Below, in pieces: positions 37,908-46,930 of a DNA stretch of 64,000 nt. The notes under the pieces are model-generated. The model was not told the origin of the DNA, ran no database searches, and saw nothing but the letters and a program-made list of their open reading frames with translations. The stretch lies in contig NZ_JAPFQO010000006.1 of the NCBI RefSeq assembly GCF_026241195.1, forward strand, positions 1 to 64,000, given 5' to 3'. Origin of the DNA: Pontibacter anaerobius. Its GTDB lineage: Bacteria > Bacteroidota > Bacteroidia > Cytophagales > Hymenobacteraceae. The translations under genes were made by a program, and so were the position numbers. Position 1 is the stretch's first letter. The number at the start of each line of letters is the position of its first letter.

Positions 37908-39250
37908 ATGAAGAATAGTATAGTGTTGAATCAAGAAATGAAACAAACCAGATCATTGTCATCGCCCCTTAAACGCATTACGGTTTTAGATGCGCTAAGA
38001 GGGTTTGCTTTATTGGGTGTTATTCTCATCCACATGCTACAGCGCTTCGGGATATATGCTATTCCTTCGGAGCAGATGGACCCTCGCTTTCCTGCACTAG
38101 ATGAAGCCATTCAATGGATAGGCCAGAACATCATCATGGGCAGGTTCATCAATATTTTTGCCTTCTTGTTTGGCCTTAGCTTCTTCATACAAATGGACAG
38201 TGCCGCCAGAAAGGGAGTCGATTTTCGAAAGCGCTTTGTGTGGAGGATGCTCCTTTTATTCATGCTCGGCCTGCTCGCGCACTCTTTCTATAGCCTCGAG
38301 ATTATTTCGGTTTACGCGGTCTTTGGGTTATTGATGATACCACTGTACCGGTTTAAAAACTGGACATTGGTGGCCCTTGCCTGCCTTTTACTGGTAGGGA
38401 CGCCACGTATTATTCAGGCAACTATCAATAACAACGCTATATCCGAGCAAACATCTGACCGACGTACCAGCGGTAATGGGCAAGCTTCGGCTGAGGTGCC
38501 GGAATACATCGCCAAGCCCTCCTTTCTAAATTCGGCAAAGCATAACTATGAAGAGCGTCTGGAAGGAAAGTTAAACTACCAGTTTGGCATGGTTGGGCGT
38601 GGCTATGTGACCCTTGCTCTGTTTATGCTGGGGTTAGTGGTCGGTCGTCTCCGTTTCTTTGAGGAGGTAGGCACGAAGAGAAAAAGGAATGTGCTCCTTT
38701 TTGCAGGCTTCGTTTCAGCCGCCTTGTTGATAGGCTGGATCAAAAGTATGATTCCACCAGTAGAGCTACGCACTTTGTTTAACCCCGCTGGCACCTACAT
38801 ATCACCCACTCTTTTAACTGTACAGGCTTTGAATGATATCAATCTTGTGCTTTTCTCCGGCGCCATGACAATGGGATTCATCCTTCTCTACCAGACAAAA
38901 TCAACGGGCAGCTACCTGGATGTCTTATCACCGTATGGGCGATGGGGTTAACCAATTACATTATGCAGGGCGTGATCGGTAGCCTTTTGTTCTCTATGTG
39001 GGCCTTTGGTCCGATCTTTAGTGGCTGGCACCCCACGGAGGTTTTTGTATTGGGAATAATCATCTACGTAGCACAGATCATACTTAGTAAATTCTGGCTT
39101 ACGTACTTTCTGTATGGTCCGCTGGAGTGGCTGTGGCGCTCGGCAACCTACATGAAACGGCAACCTTTCCGGAAAACGGCGCCACTCAAGCAAATGGAAA
39201 GCAGAAAGGCAGGTAAGTTGGAACAGCCTGCATTTAACTCAAAGCAGTAG
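37908..39250 (+). pseudogene. DUF418 membrane protein, frameshifted
   Basis: The first frame (37908-38951) encodes the N-terminal part of a DUF418 membrane protein (ITVLDALRGFALLGVILIHML, several hydrophobic segments), ending SPYGRWG. A second frame (38942-39250) resumes exactly where the family sequence should continue: GLTNYIMQGVIGSLLFSMWA and PLEWLWRSATYM. A single missing base at about 38941 (CGATGGGG where CGAATGGGG would keep frame) explains the break. Either the gene is inactivated or the read has an error; the intact downstream sequence shows that the break is recent. DUF418 proteins are integral membrane proteins of unknown function. Confidence 0.85.
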
Positions 39251-39394
39251 TTTCTATATGATGCAGACTCTGATTCACAAAAACCATGTACCCTGGTATG
39301 GCTGTAACGGAACTTACTCTTCTGCCTTTAAATATAATACCAGTCCGAGGGGAGAGTGCTGATCTCTTTGCCAAACCTTAAAATTTTATAACTA

Positions 39395-39847
39395 ATGAAG
39401 ATACTGAAATTAACCATGCTATTGCTCGCCATGGGCACCACCCAAGCCTTTGCACAGGGTGCACCCATCTTCCCGAAAGGTGAGAAAGCCCCTAATGTAA
39501 ATCACGTCGGGAATGTATGGCTCTATGAGGTGCATGCGCCTGACAGTACCTTCAACTACGGCATTTCTGTGGCGACCTTTGACCCCGGTGCACGGTTAAA
39601 CTGGCATCAGCACCCGGGCGGGCAGATCCTGATGATTATGGAGGGAGTTGGTTATTACCAGGAGAAGGGCAAACCCAGGCAAACTATTCGCAAAGGGGAT
39701 GTAGTAAAATGTTCCCCGGGCGTGGTGCATTGGCACGGTGCCTCACCCGAAAGCGGGGTTACCTACCTCTCTACCACACCTGCTCAAAATGGCAAGACGG
39801 TATGGCTGGAAAAGCTGACTGAGCAGGAATACTTTGGCGGTAAATAA
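39395..39847 (+). CDS. Exported cupin domain protein
   Basis: A 150-residue secreted protein: signal peptide through TQAFAQ (residues 1-21), then one cupin barrel. Metal ligands can be placed at H71 and H73 in NWHQHPGGQ and at H112 in VHWHGASPE; Q77 takes the usual glutamate position. Such small cupins occur beside carboxymuconolactone decarboxylases and reductases, but their reaction is unknown. It is a paralogue of the lipoprotein cupin at 45894; both share the GARxNWHxHPxGQ and KGDVVKC segments. Part of the same-direction gene run of the island. Confidence 0.88.
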   Translation: MKILKLTMLLLAMGTTQAFAQGAPIFPKGEKAPNVNHVGNVWLYEVHAPDSTFNYGISVATFDPGARLNWHQHPGGQILMIMEGVGYYQEKGKPRQTIRKGDVVKCSPGVVHWHGASPESGVTYLSTTPAQNGKTVWLEKLTEQEYFGGK

Positions 39848-39949
39848 ATAGCCCTGTTAGCCTTCGAACCTTTAGGTATAAAATTGGCCCTTCTGCTACC
39901 ATCCAGATTCAGCACTGAGAAGATAGCTAGGGAGCTATAAATTATATAG

Positions 39950-40960
<1,011 letters not shown>

Positions 40961-41029
40961 AAATGAGGGAAAGCGGCCCTGTGACGACTTTAATGTATAA
41001 AAGAGGCTTTAACTATAATATTAAAAATT

Positions 41030-41509
41030 ATGAAAAAAGTAATTATTGTGATGTTTTTGTGCATTGCCAGTGTGCAGCTATCATATGCCCAGGCGAAACT
41101 TCCGAATTTCACCACAACCAACACGACAAAATCAGAGCAGGAAATCCTCCAACTCTCTCAAGACAAGTGGCGCTGGATGGCAGACAAGACTGTAGATTCT
41201 TTGAAAGTCTTGTTCGATGAAAAGTCTGTGTTTGTTCATATGGGAGGAAGCTGGGGGAAAGAGCAGGAACTCAGCGTTATTGAGAGCGGGCGTATTCATT
41301 ATAAGAAAGCAGAAGTCTATTCAGCGGCAGTGAACTTCATTGGTAACACGGCCATCCTGCTGAATGACATTGACTTAGTAGCCGTAGTCGGCGGAAACGA
41401 GGTTATAAATCCCTTTATGGTGACGGAGGTTTACATCAAAGAAAATGGTAAATGGAAGATGGGTTCCCTCACTTTTTCAAGGTTAAGCAGGCCGGTTAAA
41501 ATGGAGTAG
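41030..41509 (+). CDS. Exported NTF2-like protein (DUF4440 type), copy 1
   Basis: A 159-residue protein with a Sec signal peptide (VIIVMFLCIASVQLSYAQA) followed by an NTF2-fold domain of the DUF4440 type: LSQDKWRWMADKTVDSLKVL, FVHMGGSWGKEQEL, then MVTEVYIKENGKWKM. Members are small barrels that bind ligands or act as isomerases, but function here is unknown. It is followed after 67 bases by a paralogue, so the two are a tandem duplication. The conserved FVHM...W segment distinguishes this pair from the cytoplasmic SnoaL-type protein near base 1000. Confidence 0.85.
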   Translation: MKKVIIVMFLCIASVQLSYAQAKLPNFTTTNTTKSEQEILQLSQDKWRWMADKTVDSLKVLFDEKSVFVHMGGSWGKEQELSVIESGRIHYKKAEVYSAAVNFIGNTAILLNDIDLVAVVGGNEVINPFMVTEVYIKENGKWKMGSLTFSRLSRPVKME

Positions 41510-41576
41510 GTAGCATGTCTGTAATTCTCTGGTAAAATAAATCTGTCTGTTAATTAACTTTAAAATAAATACCCGA

Positions 41577-42059
41577 TTGAAAACATCAATTCTCACGCTC
41601 TGTATCCTACTAATGGGTATACAAGGGACTTTCGCACAAGATAACAAAGCAAGCGTTGCTACGACGAGTAGGACCAACGCGGAAGAGCAGGTCATCAATC
41701 TCTCTAAGGATAAATGGCAATGGATGGCAGACAAAAATGTGGACAAGCTTGCCAAACTCTTTCATGACAAGTCAAAGTTTGTGCATATGAGTGGAACCTG
41801 GAAAAAGAACCAGGAACTGGATATCATTAAAACCGGGAGTATTTGGTACAAGGAGGCGGATATACACGATGTGGCGGTAGAAATTACTGACGATGTCGCC
41901 GTCCTTTGGAACCGCATCACCCTGACGGCTGTGGTCCGGGGCAATGACGCTAAAAATGAATTTACAGTTACCGAGGTTTATAAAAAACAAGGAGACAGTT
42001 GGGTATTGTTAGCGATGACGTTTAGCAGTGTGCGGGACACCCATCAGATTGAGCATTAG
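41577..42059 (+). CDS. Exported NTF2-like protein (DUF4440 type), copy 2
   Basis: A 160-residue tandem paralogue of the preceding gene, sharing LSKDKWQWMADKNVDKLAKL, FVHMSGTWKKNQEL and the FTVTEVYKKQGDSWV end. It has its own signal peptide (ILTLCILLMGIQGTFAQ). The start appears to be a TTG at 41577, since no ATG precedes the signal sequence in frame. Like copy 1 it is probably periplasmic. No catalytic residues can be assigned. Confidence 0.82.
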   Translation: MKTSILTLCILLMGIQGTFAQDNKASVATTSRTNAEEQVINLSKDKWQWMADKNVDKLAKLFHDKSKFVHMSGTWKKNQELDIIKTGSIWYKEADIHDVAVEITDDVAVLWNRITLTAVVRGNDAKNEFTVTEVYKKQGDSWVLLAMTFSSVRDTHQIEH

Positions 42060-42198
42060 AGAGGTCAGGTCATGGCCTTACCAGAGGAAAGAGCCAGAAA
42101 TGGTTGGAGTGTATCGAAGGCAGGTTATTGCAGAACATAGAAGCTAATGGGCATAGGGCTGTAAAAGAAACTGCAAACAATTCAAGATATCCGATAAA

Positions 42199-43314
42199 GT
42201 GGAAAAGATAAGCCGTAAAATATGTTTTATTCTGTTACACCTGATTGCCACTGTGCTTATGACGGCCTGTGCCGCTCTGAAAGAAGGCGGAAGCAGCGCC
42301 CCGATGGTTATTCAGGAACAAGGCAGCTTTGCCGTAGGGGGCACGGTGGTGATCGCTCCCGGCACCTTTGATCCTATTGCACATGGAGCATTCAACCCGG
42401 CAAACCAGGCTTCGGAGGGGCAGACGCTGCACGGCGACCATGCCTATGTATTCTACCAGAAACCGCAGAAGGCGCGCGAACTCCCCCTTGTGTTTTGGCA
42501 TGGGTATGGGCAGTCTGCAAAGACCTGGGAAACCACTCCTGACGGGCCGGAGGGATTCCAAAGCATTTTCCTGCGTAATGGCTATCCGGTTTACCTGATC
42601 GATCAGCCAAAGCGGGGCAAAGCAGGACGAAGTACTGAACCCAACACCATTCCCGCAAAACCAGACGACCAGCTTTGGTTTGGCATTTTCCGCATGGGTA
42701 TTGGCAGGGAGTTTTTTCCTGGTGTTCAGTTCTCAAAAGACCCCGAGGCATTGGACCAGTTTTTTCGCCACATAACGCCAGATACTGGTCCTTTGGATAT
42801 AGAAGTAAATATTAATGCGGTATCTGCCCTGTTCGACAAAATCGGTCAGGGCGTGCTGGTGACGCATTCCCACAGCGGCGGACAGGGGTGGCTCGCCGCC
42901 ATCAAGAACAGCAACATCAAAGCCATTGCTTCTTATGAGCCGGAGAGCAATTTTGTTTTCCCGGAGGGCCAGGTACCTGAACCCATTCCCTATGTTGGGG
43001 GCCAGTTAAGTGCCAGGGGAGTACCAATGGAGGAGTTTAAGGATCTGACGAAAATCCCCATCATCATCTACTACGGGGATTACATTCCAGAGCAGCCAGT
43101 TGAGAACCCTGGCCAGGAACAGTGGCGTGCGGCTTATACCATGGCCAGGCAGTGGAGAGATGTCGTAAACAAGCACGGCGGTGATGTCACCCTGGTTTAC
43201 CTGCCTGATGTAGGTCTAAAAGGAAATACGCACTTCCCCATGTCAGACCTGAACAATGTGAAGGTAGCGCATCTGCTTTCAGAATGGCTAAAGGAAAAAG
43301 GCCTGGATCAGTAA
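42199..43314 (+). CDS. Alpha/beta hydrolase lipoprotein
   Basis: A 371-residue alpha/beta hydrolase with a lipoprotein signal (lipobox VLMTAC, cysteine 24) and a GTG start at 42199. The oxyanion region is LVFWHGYGQSAKTW; the nucleophile serine is in THSHSGGQGW; SYEPESNFVFPEG and the final GNTHFPMSDLNN (histidine) complete the plausible triad. It resembles secreted esterase-like proteins annotated as alpha/beta hydrolase in proteobacteria and Bacteroidota. Substrate unknown. It belongs to the island run of exported enzymes. Confidence 0.87.
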   Translation: MEKISRKICFILLHLIATVLMTACAALKEGGSSAPMVIQEQGSFAVGGTVVIAPGTFDPIAHGAFNPANQASEGQTLHGDHAYVFYQKPQKARELPLVFWHGYGQSAKTWETTPDGPEGFQSIFLRNGYPVYLIDQPKRGKAGRSTEPNTIPAKPDDQLWFGIFRMGIGREFFPGVQFSKDPEALDQFFRHITPDTGPLDIEVNINAVSALFDKIGQGVLVTHSHSGGQGWLAAIKNSNIKAIASYEPESNFVFPEGQVPEPIPYVGGQLSARGVPMEEFKDLTKIPIIIYYGDYIPEQPVENPGQEQWRAAYTMARQWRDVVNKHGGDVTLVYLPDVGLKGNTHFPMSDLNNVKVAHLLSEWLKEKGLDQ

Positions 43315-43396
43315 TATTGGTAGGAATTCCTGTAATCTGTCTACAATAAATTTCCTATGTTTTTTGGATTTTTACAGTGTAGGAAAAAGGATTGAA

Positions 43397-44023
43397 ATGA
43401 GAAGTATAATAAAGATATGGTTACTGGTCAGCACAGCTTTTTGTTTGCTATCATCTTGTTCCAAAGCACAAAACTTACCCCCTGTAGAAGAGGAAATAGC
43501 AAGAACTAACAGAATTCTTATCGTTTACTTGTCCCGAACCAAGAACACGGAGGCCATCGCTGAAATAATACATAGAGAAATTGGCGGCACATTGGTAGAG
43601 CTTGAACTGGAAACACCTTATCCGGAAGATTACGATGCCATAGTAGCACAAGTAGACAACGAAAATGAAACGGGATACTTGCCGCCACTTAATACTAAAA
43701 TTGAGAACATACAGAAGTATGATACGGTGTTCCTTGGCTTCCCTACCTGGGACATGCAGCTGCCGCCCCCGATGAAAAGCTTTTTGAAGGAGTATGATCT
43801 GAGCGGCAAAACAGTAATCCCCTTTAATACCAATGGAGGATACGGAGTGGGAAGTAGCTTTCAGACAGTAGAAGACTTATCTACTGACGCCAATGTACTG
43901 GAAGGCTTTTCCATAAAAGGTGGTTTGGAAAGAGACGGAATACTCCTGGCGATAAAAGGAGAAAGAAGGGAAGAAGTCCGGGCCGAAGTTATAGAATGGC
44001 TGCGAAGTATAAAAGTGCTGTAA
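43397..44023 (+). CDS. Flavodoxin-like lipoprotein
   Basis: A 208-residue protein with a lipoprotein signal (FCLLSSC) and a flavodoxin fold: ILIVYLSRTKNTEAIAEII is the FMN phosphate-binding region, VFLGFPTWDMQLPPPMKSFL and PFNTNGGYGVGSSF complete the flavin site. The ATG at 43397 gives the complete leader; the open frame begins at an upstream TTG. Flavodoxins are normally cytoplasmic, so an envelope-anchored one is noteworthy, and it could pass electrons to or from the exported oxidoreductases encoded nearby. That link is inference. Confidence 0.87.
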   Translation: MRSIIKIWLLVSTAFCLLSSCSKAQNLPPVEEEIARTNRILIVYLSRTKNTEAIAEIIHREIGGTLVELELETPYPEDYDAIVAQVDNENETGYLPPLNTKIENIQKYDTVFLGFPTWDMQLPPPMKSFLKEYDLSGKTVIPFNTNGGYGVGSSFQTVEDLSTDANVLEGFSIKGGLERDGILLAIKGERREEVRAEVIEWLRSIKVL

Positions 44024-44066
44024 GCGCTCGAATCAACCAGCATAAAAACTCAAACTAGGTAAAGAA

Positions 44067-44807
44067 ATGAAAATGTTCGGTCTTAAATATCTCCTTTGGC
44101 TAGTCGTGTTATTGGGGTTTACAGCCCAGGCTGGGGCACAAAGTATAACTTCTGAAAGCCAAAGCCTGACTAAGAAGCAACAAGCTATAATTCCTATTGC
44201 TGCCTTTACCGCTAGTGGTGATTTGGATAGTTTGAAAGGCGCCTTGCATAACGGGCTGGATGCTGGCCTGACTATCAATGAAACCAAGGAGGTGATGGTG
44301 CATCTGTATGCCTATTGTGGCTTTCCCCGCAGTATTCGCGGGCTGCAAACCTTGATGGCTGTACTGGACGATCGCAAGGCCAAAGGTATCAACGATGAAT
44401 GGGGTGCTGAGGCCTCTCCAATCAAAGATAAGCGGAGCAAATACGACCAGGGCAAGGAGGTTTTGGGAGAATTAACAGGAGCACCGCAAGATGGTCCCAA
44501 AACAGGTTATGCAGCCTTTTCGCCTGAAATAGAGGTCTTTCTCAAAGAACACCTGTTTGCCGATATTTTTGAGCGAGATGTCTTAAGCTACTCCGAAAGA
44601 GAGTTGGTGACCATATCGGTGCTCAGCAGTATTGGTGGCGTAGAGCCAATGCTGCGATCACATATGAGAATCTGCCTGAATGTCGGCCTAACACCTGGCC
44701 AACTGCAGCAATTTGTGAACATCATACAAGCAAGCGTAGGAGAAAAAGAAGCTAAAGCGGCTCAATCTGTGTTGGACGAGGTTCTGAGGTCCGTGAAATC
44801 CGAATAA
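44067..44807 (+). CDS. Exported carboxymuconolactone decarboxylase family protein
   Basis: A 246-residue protein with a signal peptide (LLWLVVLLGFTAQAGAQ) and two carboxymuconolactone decarboxylase-like modules: residues about 40-110 (LTINETKEVMVHLYAYCGFPRS-type, shown here in part) and about 150-240 (SERELVTISVLSSIGGVEPMLRSHM). The second module lacks the cysteine of AhpD-type thiol peroxidases, so an AhpD-like redox role is less likely. The family is widespread next to cupins and reductases; its reaction is undefined. Start at the ATG 44067 or the ATG six bases later. Confidence 0.87.
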   Translation: MKMFGLKYLLWLVVLLGFTAQAGAQSITSESQSLTKKQQAIIPIAAFTASGDLDSLKGALHNGLDAGLTINETKEVMVHLYAYCGFPRSIRGLQTLMAVLDDRKAKGINDEWGAEASPIKDKRSKYDQGKEVLGELTGAPQDGPKTGYAAFSPEIEVFLKEHLFADIFERDVLSYSERELVTISVLSSIGGVEPMLRSHMRICLNVGLTPGQLQQFVNIIQASVGEKEAKAAQSVLDEVLRSVKSE

Positions 44808-44823
44808 GATTCATAATTACAAG

Positions 44824-45885
44824 ATGAAAAAAACATCATTAATACTCGTTTTAGTATTGGCAATAGTAACTGTAAGTATGGTACAGGGTCAAACCACCAA
44901 GAAGTCTCATGAACAAAATCCATATACTTTGGTATATGCCGGGGCCATTTCCGAAAATGTAAAGGGCAAGGTAAACATCCATCCGGTTACCTATAAAATC
45001 AAAGACATTACCATAGCCGCGAATGTGTACACACCGCCCAATTACAATGCAAAGCAGAAGTACCCGGCCGTTGTCATCGCCCATCCCAACGGAGGGGTAA
45101 AAGAGCAAGTTGCGGGTTTGTATGCACAACGTTTGGCGGAGCAGGGTTATATTACCATTGCGGCAGATGCAGCTTATCAGGGTGCCAGTGGCGGCACGCC
45201 TCGTAATGTTGATAAACCCGCCAACCGTATTGAGGATATACATGCAATGGGTGACTTTATTTCCCAATATAAAGGTGTTGATGCTAACCGGCTAGGGCTA
45301 CTTGGTATCTGTGGCGGTGGCGGATACTCTTTAAAAGCTGCCCAATCAGATAAACGTTTCAAGGCAGTTGCTACCTTAAGTATGTTCAATTCTGGTGTAG
45401 TAAGGCGGAATGGCTTTATGAACTCCCAATTTTCAACCATTCAGGAACGGTTAAAACAAGCATCAGAAGCCCGTGCATCAGAAGCTGCCGGAGGTGAAAT
45501 ACGTTACGCTGCCGACACAGAAATTACCGATGAAATGGCAGACAAAATGCCGTTTGACCTGTATCGGGAAGGCCATTATTATTACCACAGAACACATGCA
45601 CACCCGAACTCCACATTCAGGTACACGATGAGTAGTTTGCTGGACTTGATGACCTTTGATGCCAGTACGAATATGGATTTGATAAACCAGCCATTATTGA
45701 TGATGGCGGGTAGTGAAGCCGACACCTACTATATGACGGATGATGCCTTCAGTAAAGCCGTCAACGCCAAGAATAAGGAACTGCTTCTTATCAATGGGGC
45801 TACTCATATACAAACGTACTGGAAACCCGAGTATGTGTCGCAGGCGGTGGACAAACTGGGCACTTTTTACCAATCCAATCTCTGA
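44824..45885 (+). CDS. Exported alpha/beta hydrolase, dienelactone hydrolase-like
   Basis: A 353-residue protein with a signal peptide (SLILVLVLAIVTVSMVQGQ) and an alpha/beta hydrolase fold. The nucleophile elbow is GICGGGGYS, so cysteine takes the place of serine, as in dienelactone hydrolases; VIAHPNGGVKEQ is the oxyanion region, D in MAGSEADTYYM and H in INGATHIQTYW complete the set. It is different in sequence from the dienelactone hydrolase at 15686. It starts 17 bases after the preceding gene and ends 9 bases before the next, so it is in an operon. Confidence 0.87.
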   Translation: MKKTSLILVLVLAIVTVSMVQGQTTKKSHEQNPYTLVYAGAISENVKGKVNIHPVTYKIKDITIAANVYTPPNYNAKQKYPAVVIAHPNGGVKEQVAGLYAQRLAEQGYITIAADAAYQGASGGTPRNVDKPANRIEDIHAMGDFISQYKGVDANRLGLLGICGGGGYSLKAAQSDKRFKAVATLSMFNSGVVRRNGFMNSQFSTIQERLKQASEARASEAAGGEIRYAADTEITDEMADKMPFDLYREGHYYYHRTHAHPNSTFRYTMSSLLDLMTFDASTNMDLINQPLLMMAGSEADTYYMTDDAFSKAVNAKNKELLLINGATHIQTYWKPEYVSQAVDKLGTFYQSNL

Positions 45886-45893
45886 AATTCAAT

Positions 45894-46385
45894 ATGATGA
45901 ACTTTAAAAATATACCTATATTATTTCTTATTGGTGCGCTGGTATTCTCATGCACAAAGCAAAACGAATCCACACAGAGAATGAATCTGGAAACTCAGGG
46001 AAAAACTATTTTCCCAAAGGGTGAAAAAATTGAGAACAACAACTTTAAAGGCAACGCATTTCTAACCATGTTGGTACAAGCAGATAGTATCAACCAAAAT
46101 TCAGTAGGAAGTGTCACCTTTGAACCCGGCGCAAGGACGAACTGGCACTCCCACCCGAACGGCCAAATTATATTGGTGCTTGATGGGGAAGGGTACTACC
46201 AAGAAAAAGGACAACAGAAGGTAATTCTCCGCAAGGGGGACGTGGTAAAGTGTCCGGCAGATCTACCCCACTGGCACGGGGCAAGTGCGGGTAGTGAATT
46301 TATACAAATCGCTATAACAGGAAGAGAAAAAGGCCCAACAGTTTGGTTGGAACCGGTAACGGATGAAGAGTACAACAGGCAGTAA
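45894..46385 (+). CDS. Cupin domain lipoprotein
   Basis: A 163-residue lipoprotein (lipobox ALVFSC, cysteine 20) with one cupin barrel. Metal ligands H85 and H87 in NWHSHPNGQ and H126 and H128 in PHWHGASAG can be seen. It is the paralogue of the secreted cupin at 39395. Together with the carboxymuconolactone decarboxylase family gene two positions upstream it forms a pairing common in bacterial genomes. Reaction unknown. Confidence 0.87.
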   Translation: MMNFKNIPILFLIGALVFSCTKQNESTQRMNLETQGKTIFPKGEKIENNNFKGNAFLTMLVQADSINQNSVGSVTFEPGARTNWHSHPNGQIILVLDGEGYYQEKGQQKVILRKGDVVKCPADLPHWHGASAGSEFIQIAITGREKGPTVWLEPVTDEEYNRQ

Positions 46386-46453
46386 AACTTTTGAATGATG
46401 CACCTTTTTGGGTAAAAATGACCTATATTTAGACATACTTAAATTAAATCACG

Positions 46454-46909
46454 ATGGCAAAGATCAACCTTGAAATCAACGGTGAGAAGCGAGTGGTGGA
46501 TGTTGACCCCAACACCCCTGTGCTTTGGGTACTACGGGATCATTTGAACCTGGTCGGAACCAAGTATGGCTGCGGTATGGCCCAGTGCGGTGCCTGCACG
46601 ATTCACCTGGATGGAACAGCCGTGCGCTCTTGCGTGCTGCCGGTATCAACCGTGGAGAACAAGCAGATCACAACCATCGAGGGGCTGTCAGAAAAAGGCG
46701 ACCACCCGGTGCAGCAGGCATGGCTGGAGCACGATGTGGCACAGTGCGGCTACTGCCAGGCCGGGCAAATCATGAACGCGGCGGCCTTGCTGAAAAGCAA
46801 CTCCAATCCTTCCGACGTGGAAATAGAATCGGCTATGAACGGCAATATCTGCCGCTGTGCTACCTATCTGCGTATCAAGGCGGCCATCAAGTCAGCCGCT
46901 CAGTCTTAA
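46454..46909 (+). CDS. (2Fe-2S)-binding subunit of a xanthine dehydrogenase-family enzyme
   Basis: A 151-residue iron-sulfur subunit of the molybdenum hydroxylase family (IorA/CoxS-like). The plant ferredoxin-type cluster ligands are in [15 protein letters not shown] with a further cysteine at VRSC, and the second cluster ligands are in [10 protein letters not shown] and NICRCATY, so both [2Fe-2S] clusters should form. It passes electrons from the molybdenum site of the next gene's product. No leader is seen, but it could be exported together with its partner on that subunit's Tat signal. No FAD subunit gene is adjacent. Confidence 0.93.
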   Translation: MAKINLEINGEKRVVDVDPNTPVLWVLRDHLNLVGTKYGCGMAQCGACTIHLDGTAVRSCVLPVSTVENKQITTIEGLSEKGDHPVQQAWLEHDVAQCGYCQAGQIMNAAALLKSNSNPSDVEIESAMNGNICRCATYLRIKAAIKSAAQS

Positions 46910-46930
46910 CCACTTAAACCTTCCGAGCAA

